Source: Gracilimonas sp965227785
GTDB taxonomy: Bacteria; Bacteroidota; Rhodothermia; Balneolales; Balneolaceae
Direction of reading: 5' to 3'
Length of the DNA stretch: 64,000 bases
Assembly (NCBI RefSeq): GCF_965227785.1
Contig: NZ_OZ245785.1
Coordinates: forward strand, 2,976,001-3,040,000
The notes below the pieces were generated by a model. That model made no database searches. It was given only the letters and a program-made list of their open reading frames with translations, and had not been told where the DNA came from. Position numbers and translations under genes: made by a program. How positions within the stretch are numbered: position 1 is the stretch's first letter; the number at the start of each line of letters is the position of its first letter. Below, in pieces: positions 25,863 through 34,916 of this stretch.

Positions 25863-25961
25863 CATAGGAGTTAGTTAACTGTTGCAGAAGTTTTATTTCT
25901 GACTGCGTGGTACACTTCAAGAAACTCTACGATTTCTTTCCTGAATTTCAGAACGAGCAGT

Positions 25962-26031
25962 AAATATTTCAATTATTGGGTGCAAACGATTTTAGTAGCA
26001 AGAGGCGGAACCTCGATCTGCCATACCGGAG
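25962..26031 (+). repeat. Dispersed intergenic repeat, copy B
   Basis: Diverged direct copy of 24467-24533, sharing AAATATTT, GGGT-CAAACGATTTTAG, the GAGG/CCTC hairpin and CCGGAG. The rest of the 297-base gap 25863-26159 shows no gene. Confidence 0.65.
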
Positions 26032-26159
26032 AGATGTACTGGGACTTGGGTAAGTTAAAAAAACGGGTAGTAAAAAAGGATAGTTGTTCAGTTCAACCCA
26101 TAGTTTCCAAAACCCGAATTATTTTGCTATTCTCTGCTAAGTGTTAAATAATTCTTTAT

Positions 26160-29100
26160 TTGCTCCTTAAAAAACCCATAGCTTCTGTCATCCTGGTACT
26201 GGCTGTTCTCATCTTTGGGAGCATTGCATTGGAGCGCCTTTCCATTGAGCTGATGCCGGATATTGCCCGACCTACTTTATTGGTGCGAACCGACTATTCA
26301 GGAGCACCGGCTTCAGAAGTAGAGTTCCGGATTACCGAACAGCTGGAAGGGGTACTGAGTGGCGTTCGGGGCGTGCAGGAAATTGAATCGCTCTCCCGTC
26401 AGGCCCAAAGCCTGATCTTCCTGACCTTCGAGTGGGGTTTTGATATGGATATCGCGTTCCTGAATGTCCGGGAGAAGCTGGATCAGGCTCGTAATTTTTT
26501 ACCTAACCAGGCCAGTCGGCCACAACTGATTTATTCTTCGGCATCGGATGAGCCCATTGCCACTATTGCCCTGCAGCTGTCCAATGTATCCAATCAGCAG
26601 TTCAGCAACCGGTTGTCGCTGAAGCGGTGGGCCGATCAGGTTTTTACCCGCCGGCTGGAGCAGCAGGAGGGAATTGCGCAGGCATTACTGGTGGGAGAAG
26701 TGGAGCCCGAAGTCCAGATCCGGTTTAACCCAAGGCTCATTGACCGCTATGGCTTAACGCTTGCTCAAATTCAGCAAAAGGTATCGGATGCCAACATCTT
26801 TTCCTCTCCCGGAGAGTTACGGGATGGGTGGTACCGATATGCGCTGAAGATTGAAAGCCGGATTGAGTCGCTGGACGATCTGTGGAAAACGCCCATTATT
26901 TCTCTTGCCAGCGGTCGTGTACTCCTGCTCGAAGAAATCGCTGATGTGGAAATGGGGGAAGCCGACCCCACTTCTTTTGCCCTGCTGGATGGAGATGAAG
27001 TGCTGAACGTGTTGGTCAAAAAAGAATATGGTTCAAACACTGTAGAAGTATTCAAAACGCTCGAATCTGTCCTCGAGGAAATCCGAAGCCAAAATCCCGA
27101 TATACAGGTTGAGGTGATTCAGGAAGATGCCAGCTATATCGAAAATTCCATTTCAAACTTACTTCAAACCTTATTGATTGGGGGTGTGCTGGCTTTTCTG
27201 GTGTTGTTTTTATTTCTGGATGATGTCCGGAGTCCGTTTACCATCGGGATTTCCATCCCCGTCAGTATTTTCCTCACTTTTGTGGTCATGTTCCTGTTTG
27301 ATATTCAGCTCAACATCATTTCCCTGAGTGGATTGACGTTGGGCATCGGCCTGCTGCTGGACAATGCCATCGTCGTATTAGAAAATATCAGCAGGTATCG
27401 GAAGAAAGGGTTGGGGCGGCTGGAGGCGGCCCGGGAAGGAACTAAGGAAATCAGTTTGGCGGTAACGGCCTCTACCTTTACGACCATTTCGGTATTTCTG
27501 CCACTGATTTTTTTAGGCGGATTTGAAGGGGCGTTTTTCCGGGATCTGGCTGCAACGCTTTCGTTCAGTTTGGTGGCATCCTTATTGGTGGCCCTTTTTA
27601 TTTTGCCGGTGTTTGTGGTTCAATTGTCCAAAAAAGAGACCGGTTCAAAAGGCATTCTAAGTACAGTCTCTTCCGGACTGGATAGCATCATTGAAGCTTA
27701 TGAAAGGAATCTGGGACGAGTGATCCAAAAACCGTTGCCCGTTATGGTTCTTGCTATGATTTTGTTGACGGTTGCCGGGTTCGCTTTTATGACAACACCC
27801 AAAGCCATCCTTCCGCCCGATGAACCTTCATCCGTGGAGTACCTGGTTTCGATGCCGGGGAATACAGCCCTGCGTTCAGCTAAAGGAGCTGCGGTGGATA
27901 TTTCTGAAATACTAATGCAACAAACAGATCAAACCAACATCTTGTCGTTGGGTGGATATACGGATAACACGAATTTGACTTCTATTACGAACGAAGGGTT
28001 AAATAAATTCAGGATTTCCATCCCGGTAAGTGGGTTTGAAAAAGCTGAACAAGTAGATCGGGTTATGGCAAGTGTGGCACACGCGTATCAATCGTGGAAT
28101 TTTCAGAAAATGGGTGACCAGGGCTTTGGAGCTGTGGGGATAGGACAGGATGCACCCGTACAGTTTAGTATCGTGGGAACCGACCGGAATTTCAGCGCCA
28201 GGGTAGCAACCGCTTTTGAGGAGTTTATGGATCAGCGCTACCAAAATGTGGCTTTGGGTCTTAAGTATCCTCAGCAGATTGAAGCCTATCAGGTGCAGTT
28301 TAAATCGGAGGAATTGCTTGCATATGAATTATCTGAGGATGAATTGATCCGGTACCTGGAGTCATTAACCCGTGGTTCATTCATCACTGACTGGAACCGA
28401 CAGGATGAGCAAATTTCCATCCGGATGATTGGTGAAAAAGAAGAAAGCCTTGATCCGTCAGACATTACATTCGATCTGAGAGATAAGATTATTCCATTAC
28501 CTGCTGTTGCTGAGATCACGAGATTGGAGGAACCTGAGCAGATTGAGCGCAATCGTCAATCGCCTATCCTGACATATAACACCAGCCTCACCTTTATGGA
28601 TTGGTGGTGGGATGGAGATGAAATCCGGGATCTTATCAGTGATTTTATGCAGCGAACCGGACATGAAATTCGAATTAGTGGCTCAGCCCTGCAGGTCATC
28701 AACCTGTTGAAAGAACTCGGGTATTTACTGGGTATAAGCGTGCTGCTGATTTACCTGATTCTGGCGATTCAGTATGAAAACCTGAAGTATCCGTTTATCA
28801 TCATTCTGGCTATTCCCTTTGCGTGGATTGGGTCGTTGTTTGCCTTATATATTGGCGGGGTAAGTCTGAATGCCTTGTCGTTTATGGGAATTTTGATTTT
28901 GACCGGTATAGCCGTGAATGACTCCATTCTGAAAGTAGACTTCATGCGCCGTTATTATGATGAAACCGGGAATCTGGATGAGGCTATTAAACAGGCGGGT
29001 ATCAACCGGTTTCGCCCAGTTGTGATGACCAGTATGACGACCATCCTTGCCCTGATTCCCATGCTTATCCCCTTTGGGGATGGATATGCTTTTCGGCAGT

Positions 29101-29243
29101 CGCTGGCTATTGCATTGATGGGTGGAATGGTGACGAGCACCTTTTTGACCTTATATTTAATTCCGTTGGTGTTTAAATGGACCAATAGAACATCGAACAA
29201 GGAACATTCAACACTGAACATTGAAGGGAGATTCTATTCTTGA
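26160..29243 (+). CDS. RND efflux permease 1 (AcrB/MdtB-like)
   Basis: Inner-membrane proton-driven pump subunit. The first membrane helix (PIASVILVLAVLIFG), two large periplasmic loops and two sets of membrane helices are present; Asp401 in GIGLLLDNAIVVLENI is the proton-relay aspartate. Length 1027 is complete. The start is uncertain: an in-frame TAA precedes it at 26145 and only TTG 26160 or rarer codons are available, leaving an unusually short N-terminal amphipathic segment. The C-terminal tail TSNKEHSTLNIEGRFYS is read from an intergenic repeat. First gene of a permease-adaptor-permease locus without an outer-membrane TolC gene. Confidence 0.92.
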   Translation: MLLKKPIASVILVLAVLIFGSIALERLSIELMPDIARPTLLVRTDYSGAPASEVEFRITEQLEGVLSGVRGVQEIESLSRQAQSLIFLTFEWGFDMDIAFLNVREKLDQARNFLPNQASRPQLIYSSASDEPIATIALQLSNVSNQQFSNRLSLKRWADQVFTRRLEQQEGIAQALLVGEVEPEVQIRFNPRLIDRYGLTLAQIQQKVSDANIFSSPGELRDGWYRYALKIESRIESLDDLWKTPIISLASGRVLLLEEIADVEMGEADPTSFALLDGDEVLNVLVKKEYGSNTVEVFKTLESVLEEIRSQNPDIQVEVIQEDASYIENSISNLLQTLLIGGVLAFLVLFLFLDDVRSPFTIGISIPVSIFLTFVVMFLFDIQLNIISLSGLTLGIGLLLDNAIVVLENISRYRKKGLGRLEAAREGTKEISLAVTASTFTTISVFLPLIFLGGFEGAFFRDLAATLSFSLVASLLVALFILPVFVVQLSKKETGSKGILSTVSSGLDSIIEAYERNLGRVIQKPLPVMVLAMILLTVAGFAFMTTPKAILPPDEPSSVEYLVSMPGNTALRSAKGAAVDISEILMQQTDQTNILSLGGYTDNTNLTSITNEGLNKFRISIPVSGFEKAEQVDRVMASVAHAYQSWNFQKMGDQGFGAVGIGQDAPVQFSIVGTDRNFSARVATAFEEFMDQRYQNVALGLKYPQQIEAYQVQFKSEELLAYELSEDELIRYLESLTRGSFITDWNRQDEQISIRMIGEKEESLDPSDITFDLRDKIIPLPAVAEITRLEEPEQIERNRQSPILTYNTSLTFMDWWWDGDEIRDLISDFMQRTGHEIRISGSALQVINLLKELGYLLGISVLLIYLILAIQYENLKYPFIIILAIPFAWIGSLFALYIGGVSLNALSFMGILILTGIAVNDSILKVDFMRRYYDETGNLDEAIKQAGINRFRPVVMTSMTTILALIPMLIPFGDGYAFRQSLAIALMGGMVTSTFLTLYLIPLVFKWTNRTSNKEHSTLNIEGRFYS
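29188..29226 (+). repeat. Formulaic repeat, GAACATxGAACAAGGAACA type, copy 1
   Basis: 39 bases built from variants of GAACATTGAACA. It encodes part of the permease 1 tail and the stop lies just beyond. A second 39-base copy is at 34188-34226, and a related string of CAACGACCAACGACC lies at 48752-48780. Confidence 0.6.
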
Positions 29244-29263
29244 GCTCTACTTATTTAAAAAAT

Positions 29264-29304
29264 TAGCGAACTCTGCGAAACCTTTGCGTTCTCTGCGTTA
29301 AAAA
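29264..29304 (+). repeat. CTCTGCG-type intergenic repeat
   Basis: Contains CTCTGCG twice around CCTTTGCG, a formula found between genes in many Bacteroidota and cyanobacteria. Directly upstream of the adaptor gene start at 29314. Confidence 0.55.
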
Positions 29305-29313
29305 TTATCAATC

Positions 29314-30405
29314 ATGAAAAAACCGAAAGCCAAACGATTGTTCACTGTATTACTGATCACTGCCACACTGTTCTCAGCGTGTAAAAGTGAGGATGAAGAA
29401 AGGGATACACCAGATACAGACAGTATAGAAATCCGGCCGGAGGTGGTGTTTGGTGTGGTAGATGATGAACCCCTTAATTTCTATATCGAGAGCCGGGGAG
29501 TGGTAGAGCCACTGCAGCGAACAAAGATCACGGCGAGAATCAGCGGGTATGTGGAGTCGCAACAGATTGCAGAGGGAGCAAGACTGGAAAAGGGCGATGT
29601 ATTTCTTCAGTTTGTTGATGATGAATGGGAATACGAGCTGGAACAGGCTCGAAATGAATACATTAAAGCAAAAAATGAATTTGAGATTGAGTCCCGCCTC
29701 AGACATCAGAGCTCGAATGGAAGCGCGATTGGTGATTCACTGGTTAAAATTACGACCGGACTGGCCGATGCTGAAGTGGCCTACAATCGGGCAAAACTCA
29801 ACTTCAGCTACACAACAATTAAAGCTCCTTTCAGTGGTGTGATTTCATTACGTGAAGTTGTAAATAATCGCAGCTTTATTTCCGAGGGGTCCTATATCAC
29901 GTCAGGTCAGCAGCTGGCAACCTTGGTTGATGCCAGTAAAGTTCGGGTACGTTTTGATGTGCTCGAGTCAGAGATCGATAATCTTAATACAGGCATGAAT
30001 GTAATACTGACCGGACCGGGCGGTAATGAATTTGAGGGGAATATTGTGGCGGTTTCGCCGGAAGTTGATCCTGCAACTAAAACAGGGCAAGTATTGGTGG
30101 AAGTGGATAATCCGGATGGGGAATTAAAAACAGGTATGACCGTGGAAGGCCGTGTATTTGTACGAAGCGAAGAAAGTAAAGTCCGAATGCCACGCGAAGC
30201 CCTGCTGGAAAGAGACGGCAGAACACTGGTTTTCCGCCTTTTAAACAACGAAGAAGTAGAGTGGATTTACGTAACGCCAGTGTCCATGAATACGGATTAC
30301 GTGCTGATTGATCACCCGGAAATTAACCCCGGAGATACGCTCGCTGTAGATCAGCATTTTAGCATTAGTCACCAGCAAAAAGTAGTGCCGCTTATGGTGA
30401 ATTAA
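29314..30405 (+). CDS. RND periplasmic adaptor (membrane fusion protein), lipoprotein
   Basis: Connects the inner-membrane pump to an outer-membrane channel. Lipoprotein leader ending in FSAC (Cys23); lipoyl/barrel halves (QRTKITARISGYVESQQIAEGARLEKGDVF and LNFSYTTIKAPFSGVISLREV) around a short helical hairpin, then beta-barrel and membrane-proximal domains. 363 residues. Between the two permeases, in the same direction. Confidence 0.92.
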   Translation: MKKPKAKRLFTVLLITATLFSACKSEDEERDTPDTDSIEIRPEVVFGVVDDEPLNFYIESRGVVEPLQRTKITARISGYVESQQIAEGARLEKGDVFLQFVDDEWEYELEQARNEYIKAKNEFEIESRLRHQSSNGSAIGDSLVKITTGLADAEVAYNRAKLNFSYTTIKAPFSGVISLREVVNNRSFISEGSYITSGQQLATLVDASKVRVRFDVLESEIDNLNTGMNVILTGPGGNEFEGNIVAVSPEVDPATKTGQVLVEVDNPDGELKTGMTVEGRVFVRSEESKVRMPREALLERDGRTLVFRLLNNEEVEWIYVTPVSMNTDYVLIDHPEINPGDTLAVDQHFSISHQQKVVPLMVN

Positions 30406-30406
30406 G

Positions 30407-30475
30407 AATTCAAAATTCAAAATGAAAAATTAGGCTCAAGCCATTTTAAATTTTTCATTTTGAACTTTTAATTAT
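30407..30475. repeat. AT-rich palindrome between adaptor and permease 2
   Basis: Perfect 16-bp inverted repeat, TTCAAAATGAAAAATT (30416-30431) and its complement (30449-30464), 17-base loop. Third member of the 2651/18317 group. Could attenuate transcription into the second permease. Confidence 0.6.
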
Positions 30476-30478
30476 TGC

Positions 30479-33400
30479 ATGAAAAAACTCTTCAGCCGGA
30501 AATATCTCATTTCATTTTTCTACATCATTGTGTGTGTGATTGGGATAGCGGTATGGAAGGTATTACCTATTGAAAGTACGCCAGAGTTAAATCTGCCTTC
30601 CGTGACAGTGAACTACAGCTGGTCGAGCACATCACCGGAAATCATGGAGCAGGAGATTACCCGAAAGGTAGAGAGGGAAGCCAACAGGCTGCGTGATGTC
30701 ACTGACATCCGGTCCATTACCCGGGAAGGCCGGTCTTCGATCACCATTACTTTTCGAAAAGGAGCCCCCGTCGATTACCGGGTGCTGGAGCTGAGGGAGT
30801 ATTTGTTTGCACTGGATGAAAACCTGCCTGAAAGTATACCTCCGGCGTCCATTACCCGGCAGGTTCCGGAAGAGCTGGAAGATCAGCAGACCTTTATTGT
30901 TTATACCTTAAATGCGAATATTCCGCCGAGGCAACTGCTTGAATATGCCCGAAATTCCATTAAACCAAAATTATTAGCTCTGGATGGTTTGGCTGAAATC
31001 AATATTCAGGGAGTATTGGACCCGGCGCTGGTTATTGAATTTGACGTGGAACAGGTAGAGAAATACAACCTTTCACCGGGGCAGATTTTATCGCAGGTCC
31101 GGGAGCAGCTAAGCTGGAGGTCCGGGGGATTTATGGATCAGGGAGCTTCAAGGTACAGTCTGATTATCCCGCCGAAATTTAAAAGCATCGCTGATATTGC
31201 TGAGATGAAAGTTCGGCTTCCTAATTCCCTAAAACAGCTGACCCTGGATGATTTCGCAGAGATCTCCGTTCAGGATTACCCGGCAAAATCCATAAAAAGA
31301 ATTAATGGCAATCCGGCACTGACTATTGAATTTGTAAAAGAATCCGGTACTGATGCTTTTCAGCTGGCTGAGGATTTGTTGGGTCAAATGGAAGAAATTA
31401 AAGCAGGACTTCCGGAAGGGTTGAGCTTGATGCTCACGGTCGATTCAACCGAAGAACTTCGCCAGCAATTTGATGACCTTCAGCTTCAGGCTATTCTAAG
31501 TGGGATACTCGTTTTCCTTGTGGTGATTCTATTCATCAGGAAACTGCGGGCTCCTATAGTGATTATCGGAAGTGTTTTGTTCTCGGTATTGCTGAGTATG
31601 ATTTGCCTGTACATGTTGGATTATAGCCTGAATATCATCACGCTGGCCGGACTTACCATTGCTCTTGGAATGCTGATTGATAATGCCGTGGTGGTTTTTG
31701 AGCACCTGAATCCCGGCTTGCCTGAAAACAGGCTGTCCCGGTTAGAACATATCAAAGAGGAACTACCCAAAGCGGTTGTACCAGTATTGGGAAGTACCTT
31801 TACAACGGTGGGTATTTTTGTGCCCTTGCTGTTTGCCCTCGATGAACTCCGGATTTTCCTGGTGCCTTTAGCCGTTGCTCTAACCGTTACGTTGATTTGT
31901 TCAGTAGTTATTGCCTTCAGCTGGATACCTTATTCCCTGGTGTGGCTGACACCGGCTACTTCTTCAAGCCAAAAGAATGGTAAAGCAAAGGCAATTACTC
32001 AGCGATTGTTGATGTGGAGTTTCGTTATCAAGTCTAAGCTTAGATGGGTATTACCTGTTATTTTGGTAGCCACAATTGGACTGCCGTTTTTTGCTATTGA
32101 AGATCCGGATTGGGAAGCTGAAGAAGGAACTGCCTGGCCGGAATTCACGCAGGTTTATTTTGATAACCGAGATGACATTGATTCATGGATTGGCGGGCTG
32201 ACCAAGAAGTTTGTGGATGAAACCTATTTTGGAAGTCCGTGGCGGGGAAGGTCAGAAGAGATTATATCGGTGTATATACAATCCCCGCAGGGGACACCTC
32301 TTTCTGAAATTGATAAAATTGTTCAGAACTACGAGAAAATTGTACAACCCTACGAACAGGCTTTCAGGTTTTATGAGGCCAACATGTCGGAGTATTATGG
32401 TGCACGTATGCAGTTTGTAGTGAAAGATGAATATTTAAGCGAGCCCGACCCGTATTATTTTTTCGGAGAAGCCATGTACTTGGCTGCACGAACAGGCAAT
32501 GTGGCTACCTCGGTCTCCGGCTTTAATGATGGAATCAGTACCGGTTTTGGAGGAAGTTCTTCAAATCACTCCATCCGCCTTAACGGATATTCCTATGATG
32601 AACTTCTCGGTCTGGCCAAAGACCTGGAACGAAGGTTGAAAAAGAGTCGCAGGGTAAGGGAGGTGGATATCAACTCCAGTTATTATTCCCGCCGAGATGA
32701 TTTTCAGCAGTACAAACTCAGGCTTGATGAGGAAAAGATTTTGGCTCAGGGTCTGGATCGCCGGGAAGTGATATCCACTTTGCTGCTGGACTTGAACCCG
32801 GTAAACACAGCAGGTAAGGTAGAGTTTCAGGGACAGGAGATGTACCTGTTGGGCCGAAGTGAGCAGCAGCGCATGTATGAAAACGATATGATGCAGAAAG
32901 TGCGCAAGTTTGGTGATGTTAATTTCAGCATTTCAACTATTGGTTCCATTGTACAGGAAGACGGTTTGAATGAAATCCGCAGGGATAATCAATCGTATGA
33001 GCGAACCGTTGCAGTCGATTATCTCGGAAATTATCGAATGGGTCGCGAATATATCGAATCCGTAATCGAGCAGACCCCGGTGCCGGTTGGGGCATCCATT
33101 GAGTTTGGCAGGGGCTTTTTTGGTTTTGGAAGTGATGAGAGCACACAGAATTTCCTATTCGTAGCGCTGCTGAGTCTGCTCAGCGTATGGATGATTGTAT
33201 CGGCTTTATTGGAAAGCATAAAATATCCACTGTTTGTAATCCTGGCCGTTCCCTTCAGTTTGATTGGAATTATGTTGGGAGGACTGGCAAATGATTTGGC
33301 TTTTGACCGCGGTGCCATTGCCGGGTCGTTATTATGTATTGGTGTGGTGGTGAATAACGCCATCCTCATATATCACCAAAAACAGCTGGAAAACAGTAAA

Positions 33401-33499
33401 GGCATATTTGGCCTACGCAGTTGGATGTATGTGTACAAGAAAAGAATTCGGGCTATTCTTATCACCACGGTAACCACCATTACCGGGATATCGCTTTGA
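30479..33499 (+). pseudogene. RND efflux permease 2, truncated at the C-terminus
   Basis: MdtC-like partner of permease 1. The N-terminus, periplasmic loops and relay residue Asp401 (GMLIDNAVVVFEHL) are intact. The chain stops at RAILITTVTTITGISL, inside what is normally membrane helix 11; helix 12 and its linker, some 50-80 residues in the family, are absent. The sequence beyond the stop does not restore them in another frame but runs into a propeller gene fragment, so a deletion is likely. Two different permeases with one adaptor suggest a heteromeric pump such as MdtBC; this allele is probably not functional. Confidence 0.75.
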
Positions 33500-33560
33500 G
33501 GCAGATGGGAGCTGCCGGGGTTCCGTTCAAAAAGACTTTATTCAGGTAAGCCCTAAACGA

Positions 33561-34196
33561 TTGGCTGTCAATCAACAAGAAAAAAGGTATTTCTATACAC
33601 TTGTTTCTTATCCGCAACAACCGCTTAAAATGAGAAAATACGAGGAAACCGGTCGTTTAGTGAAAGAAGCTGAACTGATAAACCCACCATTTCCAGCATT
33701 TAACTATCGTTTTGAAGGAGGAGGGACAGCAGTTCAAAATGGGATTTTGTATTACATCCTGCCCTCAGGTGCTAAGCTCTACCGGTATGATCTCGAAAGA
33801 GATACTCACCTCGAAAGCATCCCATTTGTGCCGGATTATAAGCCGGTAATGGATGAGGATATTTCTTCAGATCCTTTTCCAACCCAAATAGCTAAAGATC
33901 TGGGAGAAATCATGGATAATCACTACAAAGTGATTTCCATGTACAAATTGTCGGAGAGGTATTTGCTCATTCAAACCAGTTTTAAAGAGGGAGAGAAAGT
34001 ACAGTATGGAGTCCATTTATTTGATATGGAAACCAATAAAATTGAAGAGCAGTATGCTGTTTTTGGACAACTTTTTTCGTTTGCCAGAAATAATAAGGCT
34101 TACCGGATTGATGACAGAAAGGTGTCAGACGAAAACATGCTGAATCCCGAAATTGTAGTTTATGAGTTTACAAGCTGGGGAGAAAATGAACATTGA
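33561..34196 (+). pseudogene. C-terminal fragment of a 6-bladed beta-propeller lipoprotein
   Basis: About 211 residues with blade-like segments (YGVHLFDMETNKIEEQY, LYRYDLERDTHLESIPF) but no signal peptide and no start other than TTG 33561. The same frame is open upstream (QKDFIQVSPKRLAV) and crosses the end of the permease 2 gene, as expected where two genes have been joined by deletion. The C-terminus (ENEH-stop) reads into a formulaic repeat. Related to the intact gene at 24726-25862. Confidence 0.65.
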
Positions 34197-34226
34197 ACAA
34201 GGAACACCGAACTTTAAATGTTGAAG
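34188..34226 (+). repeat. Formulaic repeat, GAACATxGAACAAGGAACA type, copy 2
   Basis: Same 39-base length and same first 20 bases as 29188-29226 bar one. Overlaps the stop codon of the propeller fragment, as copy 1 overlaps the end of permease 1. Confidence 0.6.
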
Positions 34227-34283
34227 TGTAATCCCGGCTATCCTAGAATCTTTCAAATCAAGGTTAAAAAAAGGATGTATGAT

Positions 34284-34808
34284 CTACAAATACTTCTCCC
34301 GAATAATCTCTTTATGATGCAGCTCATGTCCGGCAATGATGAAGGGGATAGATCTCACGGTAAACTCTACATTGCTGGCAGTTCCCTTCAGGGAAATCAT
34401 TTCTTTGGTCATATTCTGAAAGAGGTGAATGGTAGATATGCGGACGGCTAAGTACTCATTGGCAAGGTTGTGTATCGTCCGGCTATTGTAGTTGGAAAAC
34501 TTTACATAATCATCTTGCTCCATGGATGGCAGAGGATTTGGGTCGCGACGGGAAAAGGCTAACCCCCGATAACTAAAGACCCGTTCGGTTTCTATGATAT
34601 GACCAATCACCTGCTTTAACGTCCATTTTCCCTCCGCGTAGGCGTGGAAGGCCTTATCACCGGGTATTGCATTAATGAAGGTATACATCTCATGCATTTG
34701 CGTGTTCAGCGTTTCGATGATGTTGCCTTTGGGAACGTGAGAAACGTAGCCCGCATAATGATGTGCGTACTCTGAGCTGGATGGATATTCGTTGTCCCAG
34801 GCTGACAT
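34284..34808 (-). CDS. DinB-like (YfiT/DUF664-type) protein
   Basis: Four-helix bundle of the DinB/YfiT superfamily, 174 residues. Probable metal ligands: His in KWTLKQVIGHIIETE and the pair in AGHELHHKEII. Members act in thiol transfer or are uncharacterised; the sequence does not say which. Stands alone, downstream of the M16 operon terminator. Confidence 0.8.
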   Translation of the reverse strand: MSAWDNEYPSSSEYAHHYAGYVSHVPKGNIIETLNTQMHEMYTFINAIPGDKAFHAYAEGKWTLKQVIGHIIETERVFSYRGLAFSRRDPNPLPSMEQDDYVKFSNYNSRTIHNLANEYLAVRISTIHLFQNMTKEMISLKGTASNVEFTVRSIPFIIAGHELHHKEIIREKYL

Positions 34809-34852
34809 AATGGATCTCCTCTATAGATTTTAACGACCAATGATATATACCT

Positions 34853-34887
34853 AAAAAAATCCCGCATCTCAATTAAGAAATGCGGGA
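34853..34887 (-). terminator. Rho-independent terminator after the M16 pair
   Basis: TCCCGCAT (34860-34867) pairs with ATGCGGGA (34880-34887); on the reverse strand a seven-T run follows at 34859-34853. Confidence 0.85.
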
Positions 34888-34916
34888 GGATTGGAAAGAG
34901 ATAATAAAGAAATCGA

